DNA of 64,000 nucleotides, from positions 1 to 64,000 of the forward strand of contig JAHZHN010000005.1 in assembly GCA_019420275.1 (NCBI GenBank), read 5' to 3'. The position numbers were made by a program, and so were the translations under genes. Origin of the DNA: Clostridiales bacterium (GTDB lineage Bacteria; Bacillota; Clostridia; Lachnospirales; Lachnospiraceae). Of the stretch, positions 17,063 through 25,899 are shown in pieces. The notes below the pieces were generated by a model. The model searched no databases and was not told the origin of the DNA. It saw only the letters and a program-made list of their open reading frames with translations. The first letter of the stretch is position 1. Each line of letters starts with the position of its first letter.

Positions 17063-18949
17063 ATGAATAAAAAACAAAGAAAAATGCTGTTTCGTATCAT
17101 AATCGCAGCGGTCTTTCTGATTGCATTGAATTTTATTTCAGCTGAGGGAGCAGCAAGATTTGTGCTGTACTTGATTCCGTATGTGGTGATAGGATATGAT
17201 ATCTTATGGAAGGCATGGAAAGGAATCAAGAATCATCAGGTATTTGATGAAAGTTTCTTAATGGCCGTGGCAACGATAGGAGCGATTACCCTGGCACTGT
17301 ACGAAAAGAGCGGTGATTATACAGAAGCTATCGCAGTTATGCTGTTTTATCAGATTGGTGAGTGGTTCCAAGGTTATGCTGTAGGAAAGAGCCGCAGAAA
17401 CATCAGCGATCTGATGGATATCCGGCCGGATTATGCGAATATCGAACGAAATGGAACACTGGAAAAAATAGATCCGGATGAAGTAGAAATTGGAAGTATC
17501 ATTGTTGTGCAGCCGGGCGAAAAAGTGCCGATTGACGGAATCGTAGAGGAAGGAAGTTCCAGTCTGAATACAAGTGCACTGACAGGAGAAAGTCTTCCAA
17601 GAGATGCGAAAGAGGGAGATGAGATTGTCAGCGGATGCATCAATATGACAGAGGTGTTAAAAATCCGGACGACGAAGGAGTTCGGAGAGTCTACAGTGTC
17701 TAAGATTTTAGATCTTGTGGAAAACGCCAGTTCCAGAAAGTCTAAATCAGAGGACTTTATTTCTAAGTTCGCCCGCATCTATACGCCGGCTGTGTGCTAT
17801 GCAGCTTTGGCACTGGCATTTCTGCCTCCGCTTGTGCGCATGATAGGAATGGGTTTGACCGCAGATTGGGGAACGTGGATTTACAGAGCCCTGACATTCC
17901 TGGTCATCAGCTGTCCGTGTGCTCTGGTCATCAGCATTCCATTAAGTTTTTTTGCGGGAATTGGAGGAGCCAGCAATGCGGGGGTTTTGGTGAAAGGATC
18001 CAATTATCTGGAAACACTTTCTCAGACCAAAATTGTGGTATTTGACAAAACAGGAACACTGACGCAAGGTGTGTTTGAAGTAAATGGCATCCATCACAAT
18101 GAAATGGAAAATGAAAAATTAATTGAATATGCGGCACTTGCGGAGAGTGCCTCTTCTCATCCGATCAGCAAGAGCCTTCAGAGGGCATATGGAAAAGAAA
18201 TCGACCGCAGCCGTGTCGGTGGTATCCGTGAAATTAGCGGCAACGGTATTATCGCTACGGTAGACGGACGGGAAATCGCCATAGGAAATGACAAATTAAT
18301 GAAGCATCTGGGAGTTCCTTATATTAATTGTCATTCGGTTGGAACGATCCTTCATATGACGATTGACAATCAATATGCCGGACATATTGTAATTTCTGAT
18401 ATTGTAAAACCGCATGCAAAAGATGCAGTTCGGGAATTAAGAAAAGCAGGTATCAGGAAAACGGTAATGTTGACTGGTGATACCAGAAAAGTGGCAGATC
18501 AGGCGGCAAAAGACTTAGGACTGGATGAGGTATACAGTGAACTTCTGCCGGCAGATAAGGTAGAAAAGGCAGAAGAACTGCTGAAGAAGAAGCCGGAGAA
18601 AGAAAAACTTGCGTTTGTAGGAGACGGAATCAACGATGCGCCGGTTTTGCGCCGTGCGGATATTGGAATTGCCATGGGAGCTCTGGGATCTGATGCGGCA
18701 ATTGAAGCAGCGGATGTTGTTTTGATGGATGATGATCCAATGCAGATTTCTAAGGCAATAAAGATTTCAAGGAAGTGTCTTAGAATTGTTTATGAGAATA
18801 TTGTATTTGCAATTGGGGTGAAATTGATTTGTCTTGTACTGGGAGCTGTGGGGGCTGCCAATATGTGGCTGGCCATTTTTGCGGATGTAGGAGTTATGAT
18901 TCTGGCAGTACTGAATGCGGTCAGGGCTCTTTTTGTAAAAAAGCTTTGA
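17063..18949 (+). CDS. cadA: Zn/Cd/Pb-exporting P1B-type ATPase without N-terminal HMA domain
   Basis: 628 residues. Metal-site CPC at 284-286 within CPCALVISIP (P1B-2 pattern CPCx4SxP), phosphorylated Asp328 in DKTGTLT, SEHP-like SSHPIS, the hinge GDGINDAP near 520, Lys in the seventh helix (VKLIC) and FADVG in the last helix. These residues mark the Zn/Cd/Pb subgroup, not copper pumps. It is shorter than typical CadA/ZntA because the metal-binding domain is a separate gene upstream. Confidence 0.88.
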   Translation: MNKKQRKMLFRIIIAAVFLIALNFISAEGAARFVLYLIPYVVIGYDILWKAWKGIKNHQVFDESFLMAVATIGAITLALYEKSGDYTEAIAVMLFYQIGEWFQGYAVGKSRRNISDLMDIRPDYANIERNGTLEKIDPDEVEIGSIIVVQPGEKVPIDGIVEEGSSSLNTSALTGESLPRDAKEGDEIVSGCINMTEVLKIRTTKEFGESTVSKILDLVENASSRKSKSEDFISKFARIYTPAVCYAALALAFLPPLVRMIGMGLTADWGTWIYRALTFLVISCPCALVISIPLSFFAGIGGASNAGVLVKGSNYLETLSQTKIVVFDKTGTLTQGVFEVNGIHHNEMENEKLIEYAALAESASSHPISKSLQRAYGKEIDRSRVGGIREISGNGIIATVDGREIAIGNDKLMKHLGVPYINCHSVGTILHMTIDNQYAGHIVISDIVKPHAKDAVRELRKAGIRKTVMLTGDTRKVADQAAKDLGLDEVYSELLPADKVEKAEELLKKKPEKEKLAFVGDGINDAPVLRRADIGIAMGALGSDAAIEAADVVLMDDDPMQISKAIKISRKCLRIVYENIVFAIGVKLICLVLGAVGAANMWLAIFADVGVMILAVLNAVRALFVKKL

Positions 18950-19008
18950 AACGACATAAGATGAAAAAATAGAATAGAATATCTTTGCGGACAGATAGAA
19001 AGATGATA

Positions 19009-19046
19009 AGCGGCTGGTGCATCAATGGATGTACCAGCCGTTTGAT
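19009..19046 (+). terminator. terminator-like hairpin after the P-type ATPase
   Basis: CGGCTGGTGCAT pairs with GATGTACCAGCCG around a short loop, followed by TTTG. Strong stem, weak T tract. Confidence 0.6.
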
Positions 19047-19116
19047 ATACAGTGATATAGGTTCAGATTTGTTCAGCCCAAATGGGGGACAGATGAAATT
19101 CTTTCTAAAATCTATA

Positions 19117-19166
19117 TTGACACAGTGTCAGAACAATGCTATATTCTGATTGTTGACACGATGTCA
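19117..19166 (+). promoter_or_regulatory. promoter flanked by two TGACAC-type operators
   Basis: TTGACA (19117-19122), a 17-bp spacer and TATATT (19140-19145). One dyad, TGACACAGTGTCA (19118-19130), covers the -35. A second, TGACACGATGTCA (19154-19166), covers the start point, 36 bp away centre to centre. The TetR gene at 20801 in the same cluster is the likely reader. Confidence 0.75.
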
Positions 19167-19186
19167 GAATAGAAAGGAAGAAAAGA

Positions 19187-19735
19187 ATGAAGAAAAATAT
19201 TGGTTCTATGTTAGCACTTTATCCTACGCCGGCAGTCGTTGTAGGAGCGATGAAAGAAGATAAGCCCACCTGGACATTGGCGGCGCATGTGGGAATTATT
19301 GGTCATGATAAAATTTTAGTAAGTCTTGCTTCCAATCACTATATCAATGGAGCCATTCAGGCAGAACATAAATTATCAGTGAATATAGTAAATGAGGAAA
19401 TGCTGCCGGAGGCAGACTATACAGGATCAGTAAGCGGCGCAAAAGTTGACAAATCCCGTGTTTTTGCATTTGAAATGGGAGAAGCGGGAACACCGATCAT
19501 CAAGAAGGCACCTCTTACAATGGAATGTACGGTTTCAGATGTATATGAAACGAAAGGATTTGAGAGCTTTATCTGTACGATTGACAATACTTATGTGGAA
19601 GAAACATACCTGAATGAAGATGGCAAAATTGATTATCACACATTAAAGCCGGTCTTATTTGAATTTCCAACATATGAATATTTGAGAACCGGGGATGTCA
19701 TTGGAAAATGTCTTTCATTCAAGAAAGATCAGTAG
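19187..19735 (+). CDS. flavin reductase-like FMN-binding protein
   Basis: 182 residues, FMN-binding split-barrel fold of the flavin reductase/DIM6-NTAB group, with the typical N-terminal PTPAVVVGA and substrate/flavin loop LASNHYINGAI. Likely an NAD(P)H-dependent FMN protein. First gene after a promoter with two operators, followed 19 bases later by an aldo/keto reductase, so the pair probably responds to one electrophile or redox signal. Confidence 0.8.
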   Translation: MKKNIGSMLALYPTPAVVVGAMKEDKPTWTLAAHVGIIGHDKILVSLASNHYINGAIQAEHKLSVNIVNEEMLPEADYTGSVSGAKVDKSRVFAFEMGEAGTPIIKKAPLTMECTVSDVYETKGFESFICTIDNTYVEETYLNEDGKIDYHTLKPVLFEFPTYEYLRTGDVIGKCLSFKKDQ

Positions 19736-19754
19736 GAGGAAGGGAGATAATATA

Positions 19755-20693
19755 ATGAATCAAAGAAAGCAGATGCCAAAGATTGCCCTTGGAGCGTGGG
19801 CATGGGGAAATGACGGCACATTTGGCGGTCATTATACAGCAAAAGAGCTGAAGGACGTTTATGAGACTGCCATGGCCAGCGGCTTGTGTTTATGGGATAC
19901 GGCGACAGTCTATGGGATGGGAACATCAGAAAAGATTCTTGGAACATTGACAGAGGGAACGAAAAGAGAGGATTTAATTCTTTCTACAAAATTTACTCCC
20001 CAGATTGAAGATGGGACACCGCAGGCAATGGAACATATGCTGGAAGGAAGTTTGGAGAGCCTTCATACCGATTATATTGACATTTACTGGATCCATAATC
20101 CAATGGATGTTGAGAAATATACTCCGATGCTCGTTCCGCTGGCAAAAGCAGGGAAAATCCGTGAAATTGGAGTATCCAATCATAATCTTTCTGAAATCAA
20201 ACGAGCAGAAGAAATTTTAAGGGAGTCAGGATTGAAAATCTCTGCTGTACAGAATCATTTCAGCCTGCTGAACCGTTCGTCTGAAACCAGCGGAATTCTG
20301 GATTACTGCAGGGAACATGAGATCACATTTTATGCATATATGGTGCTGGAGCAAGGTGCGCTTTCCGGACAATATGATGTAAGACATCCGTTTGAGGAGG
20401 GAAGCGGCCGGGCCGAGGCATATAATCCGATTCTGCCCCGATTAGAAGAACTTATCAATAAGCTGCGTGAAGTAGGAGCCGCTCATGATGCCAGCGCTGC
20501 ACAGACAGCTGCTGCATGGGCGATCGCAAAAGGAACTCTGCCGATTATCGGAGTGACGAAACTTTCACAGGCAGAAGATGCAGTTAAAATGACAAAAATC
20601 CAGCTGACTAAGAAAGAAATAGAAGAACTGGAAGCACTGGCGGAGTCCGCAAATGTTTCTGCCATCCGCAGCTGGGAAAAAGAGATGAAATAA
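19755..20693 (+). CDS. aldo/keto reductase
   Basis: 312 residues, TIM-barrel NAD(P)H-dependent carbonyl reductase. The catalytic tetrad is visible: Asp and Tyr in WDTATVYGMG, Lys in LSTKF and His in WIHNP. The C-terminal nucleotide site reads IPIIGVTK-like (LPIIGVTK). I chose ATG 19755 behind GGAGGAAGGG; a longer in-frame start would run far into the upstream gene. Confidence 0.87.
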   Translation: MNQRKQMPKIALGAWAWGNDGTFGGHYTAKELKDVYETAMASGLCLWDTATVYGMGTSEKILGTLTEGTKREDLILSTKFTPQIEDGTPQAMEHMLEGSLESLHTDYIDIYWIHNPMDVEKYTPMLVPLAKAGKIREIGVSNHNLSEIKRAEEILRESGLKISAVQNHFSLLNRSSETSGILDYCREHEITFYAYMVLEQGALSGQYDVRHPFEEGSGRAEAYNPILPRLEELINKLREVGAAHDASAAQTAAAWAIAKGTLPIIGVTKLSQAEDAVKMTKIQLTKKEIEELEALAESANVSAIRSWEKEMK

Positions 20694-20800
20694 GATAGAT
20701 GCAGGAAGCCTGGTTTGACTAGTTTTTGGCAGCTGGTATAATAATGGCAGACCGCACAGAATGTGAGGAAGTGATACGAAAAAGGAAAGAGGAGAAGTGT

Positions 20801-21427
20801 ATGCCAAGAGGATCAAAAGAATTGACACAGTCAAGGAAAGAGGAAATCATCAATGCCTGTGCATCGTTGTATGAAACAATGAATTTTAAGGATATTACGC
20901 TGAAAGAGATTGGAAAGAAAACAACTTGTTCCCGCACCTCTATTTACAATTATTTTCAGACAAAAGAGGAAATTTTTCTGGCGCTGCTGCAGAAAGAATA
21001 TGAACTTTGGATTCAGGATCTGGAAATGATGATGCAGGAACATGAGACCATGACTCTGGAAGGGTTTGCCGACAGCCTGGCACGTATTCTGGAAAAGAGG
21101 GGAAGCCTTTTAAAAATTATGTCCATGAATCATTATGATTTGGAAGAAAACTGCAGGCTGGAAAACCTGATTTCGTTTAAGGCGGCCTATGGCAATTCTA
21201 TGAAGACAGTGAAACGGTGCCTGGAAAAATTTTTTCCAAAAATGACGCAGCAAGATATCCAGGAATTTATCTATGCCTTTTTCCCATTTTTGTTTGGAGT
21301 ATATCCATATACGGTTGTTTCAGAAAAACAAAAAAAAGCCATGCGTTTGGCGGATGCGGACTATGTGTTTCTTTCAATCTATGAGATCATCAGGACTATG
21401 ATCCTAAAGCTGCTGCAGGGGTTTTAG
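20801..21427 (+). CDS. TetR-family repressor
   Basis: 208 residues. N-terminal TetR helix-turn-helix with TLKEIGKKTTCSRTSIYNYFQTKEEIF, then an all-helical ligand domain. Start at 20801 follows AGAGGAG. The paired TGACAC operators at 19118 and 19154 are the best candidate sites, implying control of its own operon. Confidence 0.85.
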   Translation: MPRGSKELTQSRKEEIINACASLYETMNFKDITLKEIGKKTTCSRTSIYNYFQTKEEIFLALLQKEYELWIQDLEMMMQEHETMTLEGFADSLARILEKRGSLLKIMSMNHYDLEENCRLENLISFKAAYGNSMKTVKRCLEKFFPKMTQQDIQEFIYAFFPFLFGVYPYTVVSEKQKKAMRLADADYVFLSIYEIIRTMILKLLQGF

Positions 21428-21493
21428 GAAAAACTCAGAAATTTTCGTATCCTATTGATCTGCAGCGGAAGGAAAAGAAAGAAGGGATAATTC

Positions 21494-22369
21494 ATGTGGA
21501 TCGTTTATGCAGCAGGATCTGCTTTTTTTGCAGGAGTAACATCCATTCTCGCAAAATGTGGGATTCGAAAGACAGATTCTACAACGGCAACTGCTGTGCG
21601 GACCGTGGTGATTTTGATATTTTCGTGGATGATCGCAGCAATGGCAGGATCTGTTGATCAGATTGGATTTTTGGACAGGAAGGCCCTGGTGTTTTTAGTC
21701 TTTTCCGGGTTTGCAACGGGAGCTTCCTGGCTGTGTTATTTTCGGGCTCTGCAGCTGGGTGATGTCAACAAAGTAGTGCCGGTTGATAAATCCAGTACAG
21801 TGCTGACGATTCTTTTGGCATTCATTTTTCTGCGGGAAGGAATCAGTCTGTTCAAAGCCTTGGCAGTGCTGGCAATCGCAGTGGGAATCTGGCTTATGGT
21901 GGAGAAACAAAAGACAGAAAACCAAAAAAAAACGGAAAGTGCAGGCAGAAGCTGGATAGTATATGCGGCAGGCTCTGCTTTTTTTGCGAGTCTGACAGCT
22001 ATTTTGGGAAAAGCAGGGATATCAGGGGTAGAATCCAATTTGGGAACAGCGATCCGAACAGCAGTAGTTCTTGTCATGGCATGGATTTTGGTATTGGCAG
22101 AAGGAAAACAGCAGCAAGTAAGGAAAATTCAGAAAAGGGAACTGGGGTTTATTGTTCTTTCCGGTATCGCCACAGGAGCTTCCTGGCTGTGCTATTTTCG
22201 GGCACTTCAGGAAGGCCCGGCCAGTGTAGTGGTACCTGTAGATAAATTAAGTGTTCTCGTGACTGTTGTATTTTCTTATTTTGTATTTGGAGAGACTTTA
22301 ACGAAAAAAGCAGGTGTCGGACTTGTACTTTTAACAGCCGGGACGATAGCGATGGCATTGATTTCATAA
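21494..22369 (+). CDS. EamA-family transporter made of two near-identical repeats
   Basis: 291 residues, about ten membrane helices. The two halves both begin WIVYAAGSAFFA and both carry TGASWLCYFRALQ and VVPVDK, so it is a head-to-tail duplication of a five-helix EamA unit. Related single-unit proteins of about 140 residues exist in Clostridia. DMT-superfamily exporters carry metabolites or amines; the substrate is not evident. It ends only four bases from the convergent MFS gene. Confidence 0.82.
   Translation: MWIVYAAGSAFFAGVTSILAKCGIRKTDSTTATAVRTVVILIFSWMIAAMAGSVDQIGFLDRKALVFLVFSGFATGASWLCYFRALQLGDVNKVVPVDKSSTVLTILLAFIFLREGISLFKALAVLAIAVGIWLMVEKQKTENQKKTESAGRSWIVYAAGSAFFASLTAILGKAGISGVESNLGTAIRTAVVLVMAWILVLAEGKQQQVRKIQKRELGFIVLSGIATGASWLCYFRALQEGPASVVVPVDKLSVLVTVVFSYFVFGETLTKKAGVGLVLLTAGTIAMALIS
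21719..22200 (+). repeat. DNA-level internal repeat in the EamA gene
   Basis: The sequence GGAGCTTCCTGGCTGTGT at 21719 recurs with one or two changes at 22172, as does CTGCTTTTTTTGC near 21517 and 21970. The offset is 453 bp (151 codons), the length of one transporter half. Identity extends to silent positions in these patches, so the duplication is recent or kept uniform by gene conversion. Confidence 0.65.
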
Positions 22370-22373
22370 AATG

Positions 22374-23534
22374 TTAAATCAGCCGGGTCGTTTTATGAGC
22401 CAGGAACCATATGATCAGTTCCAGAGGAATCGTAAACAGCATCACTGGATAAAACAGGTGAAGAGGAACATTTCCATATAAAAAACCTCCGATGACAGGT
22501 CCCAGAGTCATGCCGAGATCCAGGCCGATATAGTAGGTGCTGTTTGCCAATCCGCGGTGCTCTTTCCCTGCCAGAAGAATAGCAGTAGACTGACAGACAG
22601 AACACATGATGCCATAGCCTCCAGCCATGAAAAAAGCTCCTGCAAACATAACAAGATTATTCCGCATAAAGGATAAAGATGTAATGGATAACAATGCGCT
22701 CAAAGCACCTCCAAATAAGAAAATACGAAAAGGCAGGCGGTCAAACAGACTTTTCAGAGAAAAACGCAGAATGAGGAGAATGGCCGCATATAACGGGAAG
22801 AATAAGCTGACAGTGATGGATAAATGTCTGGCTTCTGCATAATTTACAAGGAAAGACTGGGTAGCACAATAAGGAACTGCAAACAGCATAATGATAAGAG
22901 CAATTGGAAGTACTTTTTTATCTGCGATCTTTAAAGGCTCCCGGGATGTCTGAGATTTAGAATCTGCAGCCGGAAGTCCCTTATCATGAATGAACTGAAT
23001 AAGAGTCATGGTAGCAACAGAAAAAATCAGAGCAAGACAGAAGGAAAAACGATAGCCAAAAAGCTGATAAGATCTGATTCCAATGGCAGGAGCCGCTGCC
23101 ATGGCAAGAGCATTCATCATCCCATAGAATCCCATGCCGGATCCTATTTTTTCTTTTGGCAGCATATTGGACATCCATGTAGACATGCAGACAGAACAGC
23201 ATGCGAATCCAATGCCGTTAATGAGCCTGGACACGATGATGGTAATTGTGCGGGATGCAAAAATATATCCGAGACATGATACGGACATCAAAGCTGCTCC
23301 GATAAAAGACAGGGAATATTTGCTGATCCGGTCGGCCAGGTTTCCTGCCAGCGGACGGCAGAACAGAGAACACAGATTCATAAAACCGCCGATGATTCCC
23401 ATAACAGCACCGGATGCTCCGATGCTTCCGGCAAAACCGGTGATCAGTGGTGTTACCAGCATAGGACTGGAAAAGTAGAAAAAGCTGGCGATTAAAATTA
23501 AAATCATATCTTTAGAATTCTTCTTTTGTCTCAT
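22374..23534 (-). CDS. MFS efflux transporter
   Basis: 386 residues, about 12 helices, with the motif A loop CRPLAGNLADRISK and RLINGIGFACCSVC in helix 4. Start ATG 23534 is preceded by GGGAGG; the start overlaps the end of the upstream marR gene by 23 bases, so the two form a translationally coupled marR-pump operon. Confidence 0.83.
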   Translation of the reverse strand: MRQKKNSKDMILILIASFFYFSSPMLVTPLITGFAGSIGASGAVMGIIGGFMNLCSLFCRPLAGNLADRISKYSLSFIGAALMSVSCLGYIFASRTITIIVSRLINGIGFACCSVCMSTWMSNMLPKEKIGSGMGFYGMMNALAMAAAPAIGIRSYQLFGYRFSFCLALIFSVATMTLIQFIHDKGLPAADSKSQTSREPLKIADKKVLPIALIIMLFAVPYCATQSFLVNYAEARHLSITVSLFFPLYAAILLILRFSLKSLFDRLPFRIFLFGGALSALLSITSLSFMRNNLVMFAGAFFMAGGYGIMCSVCQSTAILLAGKEHRGLANSTYYIGLDLGMTLGPVIGGFLYGNVPLHLFYPVMLFTIPLELIIWFLAHKTTRLI

Positions 23535-23979
23535 AGTGCCCTCCCAAATCAGATTCATGTTCGATGTTTTTCAAAGCAGTCTGAAGCAGTTCAAAAAAAC
23601 GTTCCTGCTCATCTGGCCGGATTCCTTTTAGAAGTTTGTTTCCGGTACGGGTGCCATTGTGCTGAATGATTTTTTCAACAGAGAGTCCTTTTTTTGTCAG
23701 GCAGATCGTCTGAAAACGTGCATCTGCTTCCGATTTTTGCATTTGAATGAGTCCCTTTTTCTCCAGCCTGCAGACAATGCCCCTGGCAGTCTGATGCGCA
23801 ATGCCGAGATGTTCTTTCAGCTGAGAAATAGAAGCAAAATCGTGGGAACGGAAAAAATGCAGACTGTCTGCCTGGCTGGCAGTCAGATCAAGCTCTTTTA
23901 AGTGTCGGTTACGATTTTTAATAATGGTATTGGCCAATTTTAAAATCAGCCTTGCAAAAGCGTATTCTTTCTCTATCAT
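23512..23979 (-). CDS. MarR-family repressor of the adjacent MFS gene
   Basis: 155 residues from ATG 23979 (GAAAGGA upstream). HTH region SISQLKEHLGIAHQTARGIVCRLEKKGLIQ and wing EADARFQTICL. A perfect 22-bp palindrome covers its promoter, pointing to autorepression of the marR-MFS operon. Confidence 0.84.
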   Translation of the reverse strand: MIEKEYAFARLILKLANTIIKNRNRHLKELDLTASQADSLHFFRSHDFASISQLKEHLGIAHQTARGIVCRLEKKGLIQMQKSEADARFQTICLTKKGLSVEKIIQHNGTRTGNKLLKGIRPDEQERFFELLQTALKNIEHESDLGGHYETKEEF

Positions 23980-23995
23980 AATAAAAGTTCCTTTC

Positions 23996-24043
23996 AATAT
24001 ACAGCATGCTGTATATTTTAGAATCAAATCATCAGCATGTCAA
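23996..24043 (-). promoter_or_regulatory. promoter with perfect 22-bp MarR operator
   Basis: On the minus strand TTGACA (24043-24038), a 17-bp spacer and TAAAAT (24020-24015). The palindrome at 23996-24017 (arm AATATACAGCA) overlaps the -10 and start point. Confidence 0.78.
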
Positions 24044-24153
24044 GACAGATGGGACATGATCCGTCAGACGGCATCTGTTTTGTGGAAAGTGTGGTTTGAT
24101 TGTGCTAGAATAGGGAAATAAAGAATGAACAATAAAGCTGAGAGGAAAAAGGT

Positions 24154-24711
24154 ATGAAAAAAAAGAATCAAATACTGACAATACCTAATCTCATGTCCTT
24201 GTTTCGGTTATGTCTGATTCCGTTGATTGTTTGGCTGTATCATGGGAAGGAAATGTACGGCCTTGCAGCTTTTGCTCTTGTAGTTTCAGGAATAACAGAC
24301 GTTGCAGACGGAATCGTAGCAAGACATTTTGATATGGTAAGTAATTTTGGCAAGGGGTTTGATCCGGTGGCCGATAAACTGACGCAGTTTGCAATGCTGG
24401 TCTGCCTGGCTGTGCGGTTTCAGTGGATATTGGTACCGACATGCCTGATTTTGATCAAAGAGATTTTCACAGGATTTTTAAAGACTGTTGTGATTCGAAA
24501 GACAGGAATTGTAGAAGGTGCCCACTGGCATGGAAAAGCAACAACAGTGCTGCTTTACATAACAATTTTTTTGCATCTGGTGTGGTATGAGATCCCAGAT
24601 TTATGGTCGATTGTCCTGACAGTGCTGTGCACGGCAATGATGCTGATTTCTTTTGTTTTGTATGGAATGGGGAATCTAAAACTGTTAACAAAAAGAAGTG
24701 AGGTACGATAA
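24154..24711 (+). CDS. CDP-alcohol phosphatidyltransferase (PgsA-like)
   Basis: 185 residues, integral membrane enzyme of phospholipid head-group synthesis. The catalytic motif DG-x2-AR-x8-G-x3-D-x3-D is present, from DVADGIVAR to GKGFDPVADK. N-terminus TIPNLMSLFRLCLIP is typical of phosphatidylglycerophosphate synthase. It stands alone among efflux genes, so it may be a second copy used in membrane adaptation; this is inference. Confidence 0.82.
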   Translation: MKKKNQILTIPNLMSLFRLCLIPLIVWLYHGKEMYGLAAFALVVSGITDVADGIVARHFDMVSNFGKGFDPVADKLTQFAMLVCLAVRFQWILVPTCLILIKEIFTGFLKTVVIRKTGIVEGAHWHGKATTVLLYITIFLHLVWYEIPDLWSIVLTVLCTAMMLISFVLYGMGNLKLLTKRSEVR

Positions 24712-24728
24712 AAAATAGCCAGAAAGAC

Positions 24729-24757
24729 TTGACAAAGGTATATAGTTACGATATAGT
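24729..24757 (+). promoter_or_regulatory. promoter of the beta-glucoside operon
   Basis: TTGACA (24729-24734), a 17-bp spacer and TATAGT (24752-24757), upstream of the first RAT/terminator switch. Confidence 0.75.
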
Positions 24758-24783
24758 AAAAAATAAGTTAAATATAATTCAAT

Positions 24784-24812
24784 TATGGCTGTTACGAAAG
24801 GCAAGACCAAAG
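24784..24812 (+). promoter_or_regulatory. RAT antiterminator site 1 (LicT/BglG type)
   Basis: TATGGCTGTTACGAAAGGCAAGACC resembles the LicT-family RNA antiterminator, with GTTACG and GGCAAGACC as conserved landmarks. It overlaps the ascending arm of the terminator at 24803-24860, so protein binding and termination exclude each other. Confidence 0.75.
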
Positions 24813-24860
24813 TTGAAGGAATGCAGATGAAGTGCATGACTTTCAGTTTTGGTCTTTTTT
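24803..24860 (+). terminator. conditional terminator 1 in the licT leader
   Basis: AAGACCAAA pairs with TTTGGTCTT, with an inner stem ATGCA/TGCAT, followed by a T run. It lies before the licT start and is opened by binding at the overlapping RAT site. Confidence 0.82.
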
Positions 24861-24888
24861 AATTTTTGGAAAAGGAGAGAGAAAAACA

Positions 24889-25716
24889 TTGGCCCTGCTA
24901 GTAAAAAAACGTTTAAATAACAGCGCGATCATTGCTGTGGATGAAAACGGGATAGAATGCGTTGTATTTGGAAAAGGAATCGCATTTCAGGTGAAGGAAA
25001 AAGAAATAGTTCCTGAGGAAAAGATAGAGAGAGTCTTCTATCAAAAAGAAAAGACGCTTCTGTGGCAGCTGATTGAGGATATACCTCAGAGATATTTTGA
25101 TATATCATGTGAGATTATAGAATATATACAAGGGAATCTGAAAGTAGAGCTTGGAAATTCCATTTATCTTACTTTAATGGATCATATTTCTTTTATCAAG
25201 GAGAGAGCAGAAAAAGGGATGCTTCCGAAAAATACAATGAAATGGGAAATCAGCCGCTATTATCAAGAGGAATACAGACTGAGCAAAAAGGTAGTGGAAT
25301 TACTGGAAGACGAATTTGAAATTGAATTGAATGATGATGAAGCGGCATCCATCGCACTGCATATAGTAAATGCCGAAATTGGCGGACAGTCGGTGCATCA
25401 GGGAATGGAATCAATTCATCTGGTAGATGATATTCTGCAGATCATTTGTTTTCAGACCGGATCGAAACAAGATGAAGATAATTTGAATTATCAAAGGCTG
25501 GTAACACATGTAAAATTCTTTGTACAGAGGTTATATAAAAAGGAAAAGCCAAGAACCCCCAATCCGCTTTATGATATTGTTGTAAAGCAGTATCCTCAGG
25601 CATATGAGATTGCGGAAAAGGTAAAAAAATTTGTAGAAAAGAAACTGAACTGTAAAATTGATGATGAGGAAATTACATATCTGATTGTACATATACACCT
25701 CATTTTAAACCCTTAA
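24889..25716 (+). CDS. licT: BglG/LicT-family transcription antiterminator
   Basis: 275 residues from a TTG codon at 24889, nine bases after AAAGGAGAG. An ATG at 24832 would start within the terminator and add 19 residues that do not fit the family. N-terminal CAT RNA-binding domain (KRLNNSAIIAVDENGIECVVFGKGIAF), then two PRD domains with the phosphorylatable histidines in LMDHISF, ALHIVNAE and LIVHIHLI. It binds the RAT sites at 24784 and 25743 when the beta-glucoside is being transported. Confidence 0.87.
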   Translation: MALLVKKRLNNSAIIAVDENGIECVVFGKGIAFQVKEKEIVPEEKIERVFYQKEKTLLWQLIEDIPQRYFDISCEIIEYIQGNLKVELGNSIYLTLMDHISFIKERAEKGMLPKNTMKWEISRYYQEEYRLSKKVVELLEDEFEIELNDDEAASIALHIVNAEIGGQSVHQGMESIHLVDDILQIICFQTGSKQDEDNLNYQRLVTHVKFFVQRLYKKEKPRTPNPLYDIVVKQYPQAYEIAEKVKKFVEKKLNCKIDDEEITYLIVHIHLILNP

Positions 25717-25742
25717 ACAAAATATTGGAGCATAGATAAACA

Positions 25743-25775
25743 GAATTGTTACTCTTTAGGAAGAGGCAGGATCTG
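25743..25775 (+). promoter_or_regulatory. RAT antiterminator site 2
   Basis: GAATTGTTACT ... GGCAGGATC before the PTS gene, with the GTTACT and GGCA landmarks of LicT-type RATs. Overlaps the left arm of the terminator at 25769-25822. Confidence 0.65.
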
Positions 25776-25822
25776 ACTATGAAAGGCAGAAATGTCATTT
25801 TGTGGTCAGGTCCGTTTTTTTT
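25769..25822 (+). terminator. conditional terminator 2 before the PTS gene
   Basis: GGATCTGAC pairs with GTCAGGTCC and is followed by eight T. Paired with the overlapping RAT it forms the second LicT-controlled switch. Confidence 0.82.
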
Positions 25823-25899
25823 CGGATTACAGCAGAAAGCGTACGGTTTTGCGGATCCATATGGAAATACAGTGAATGAAAAAAAAGGAGGAAAAACAG

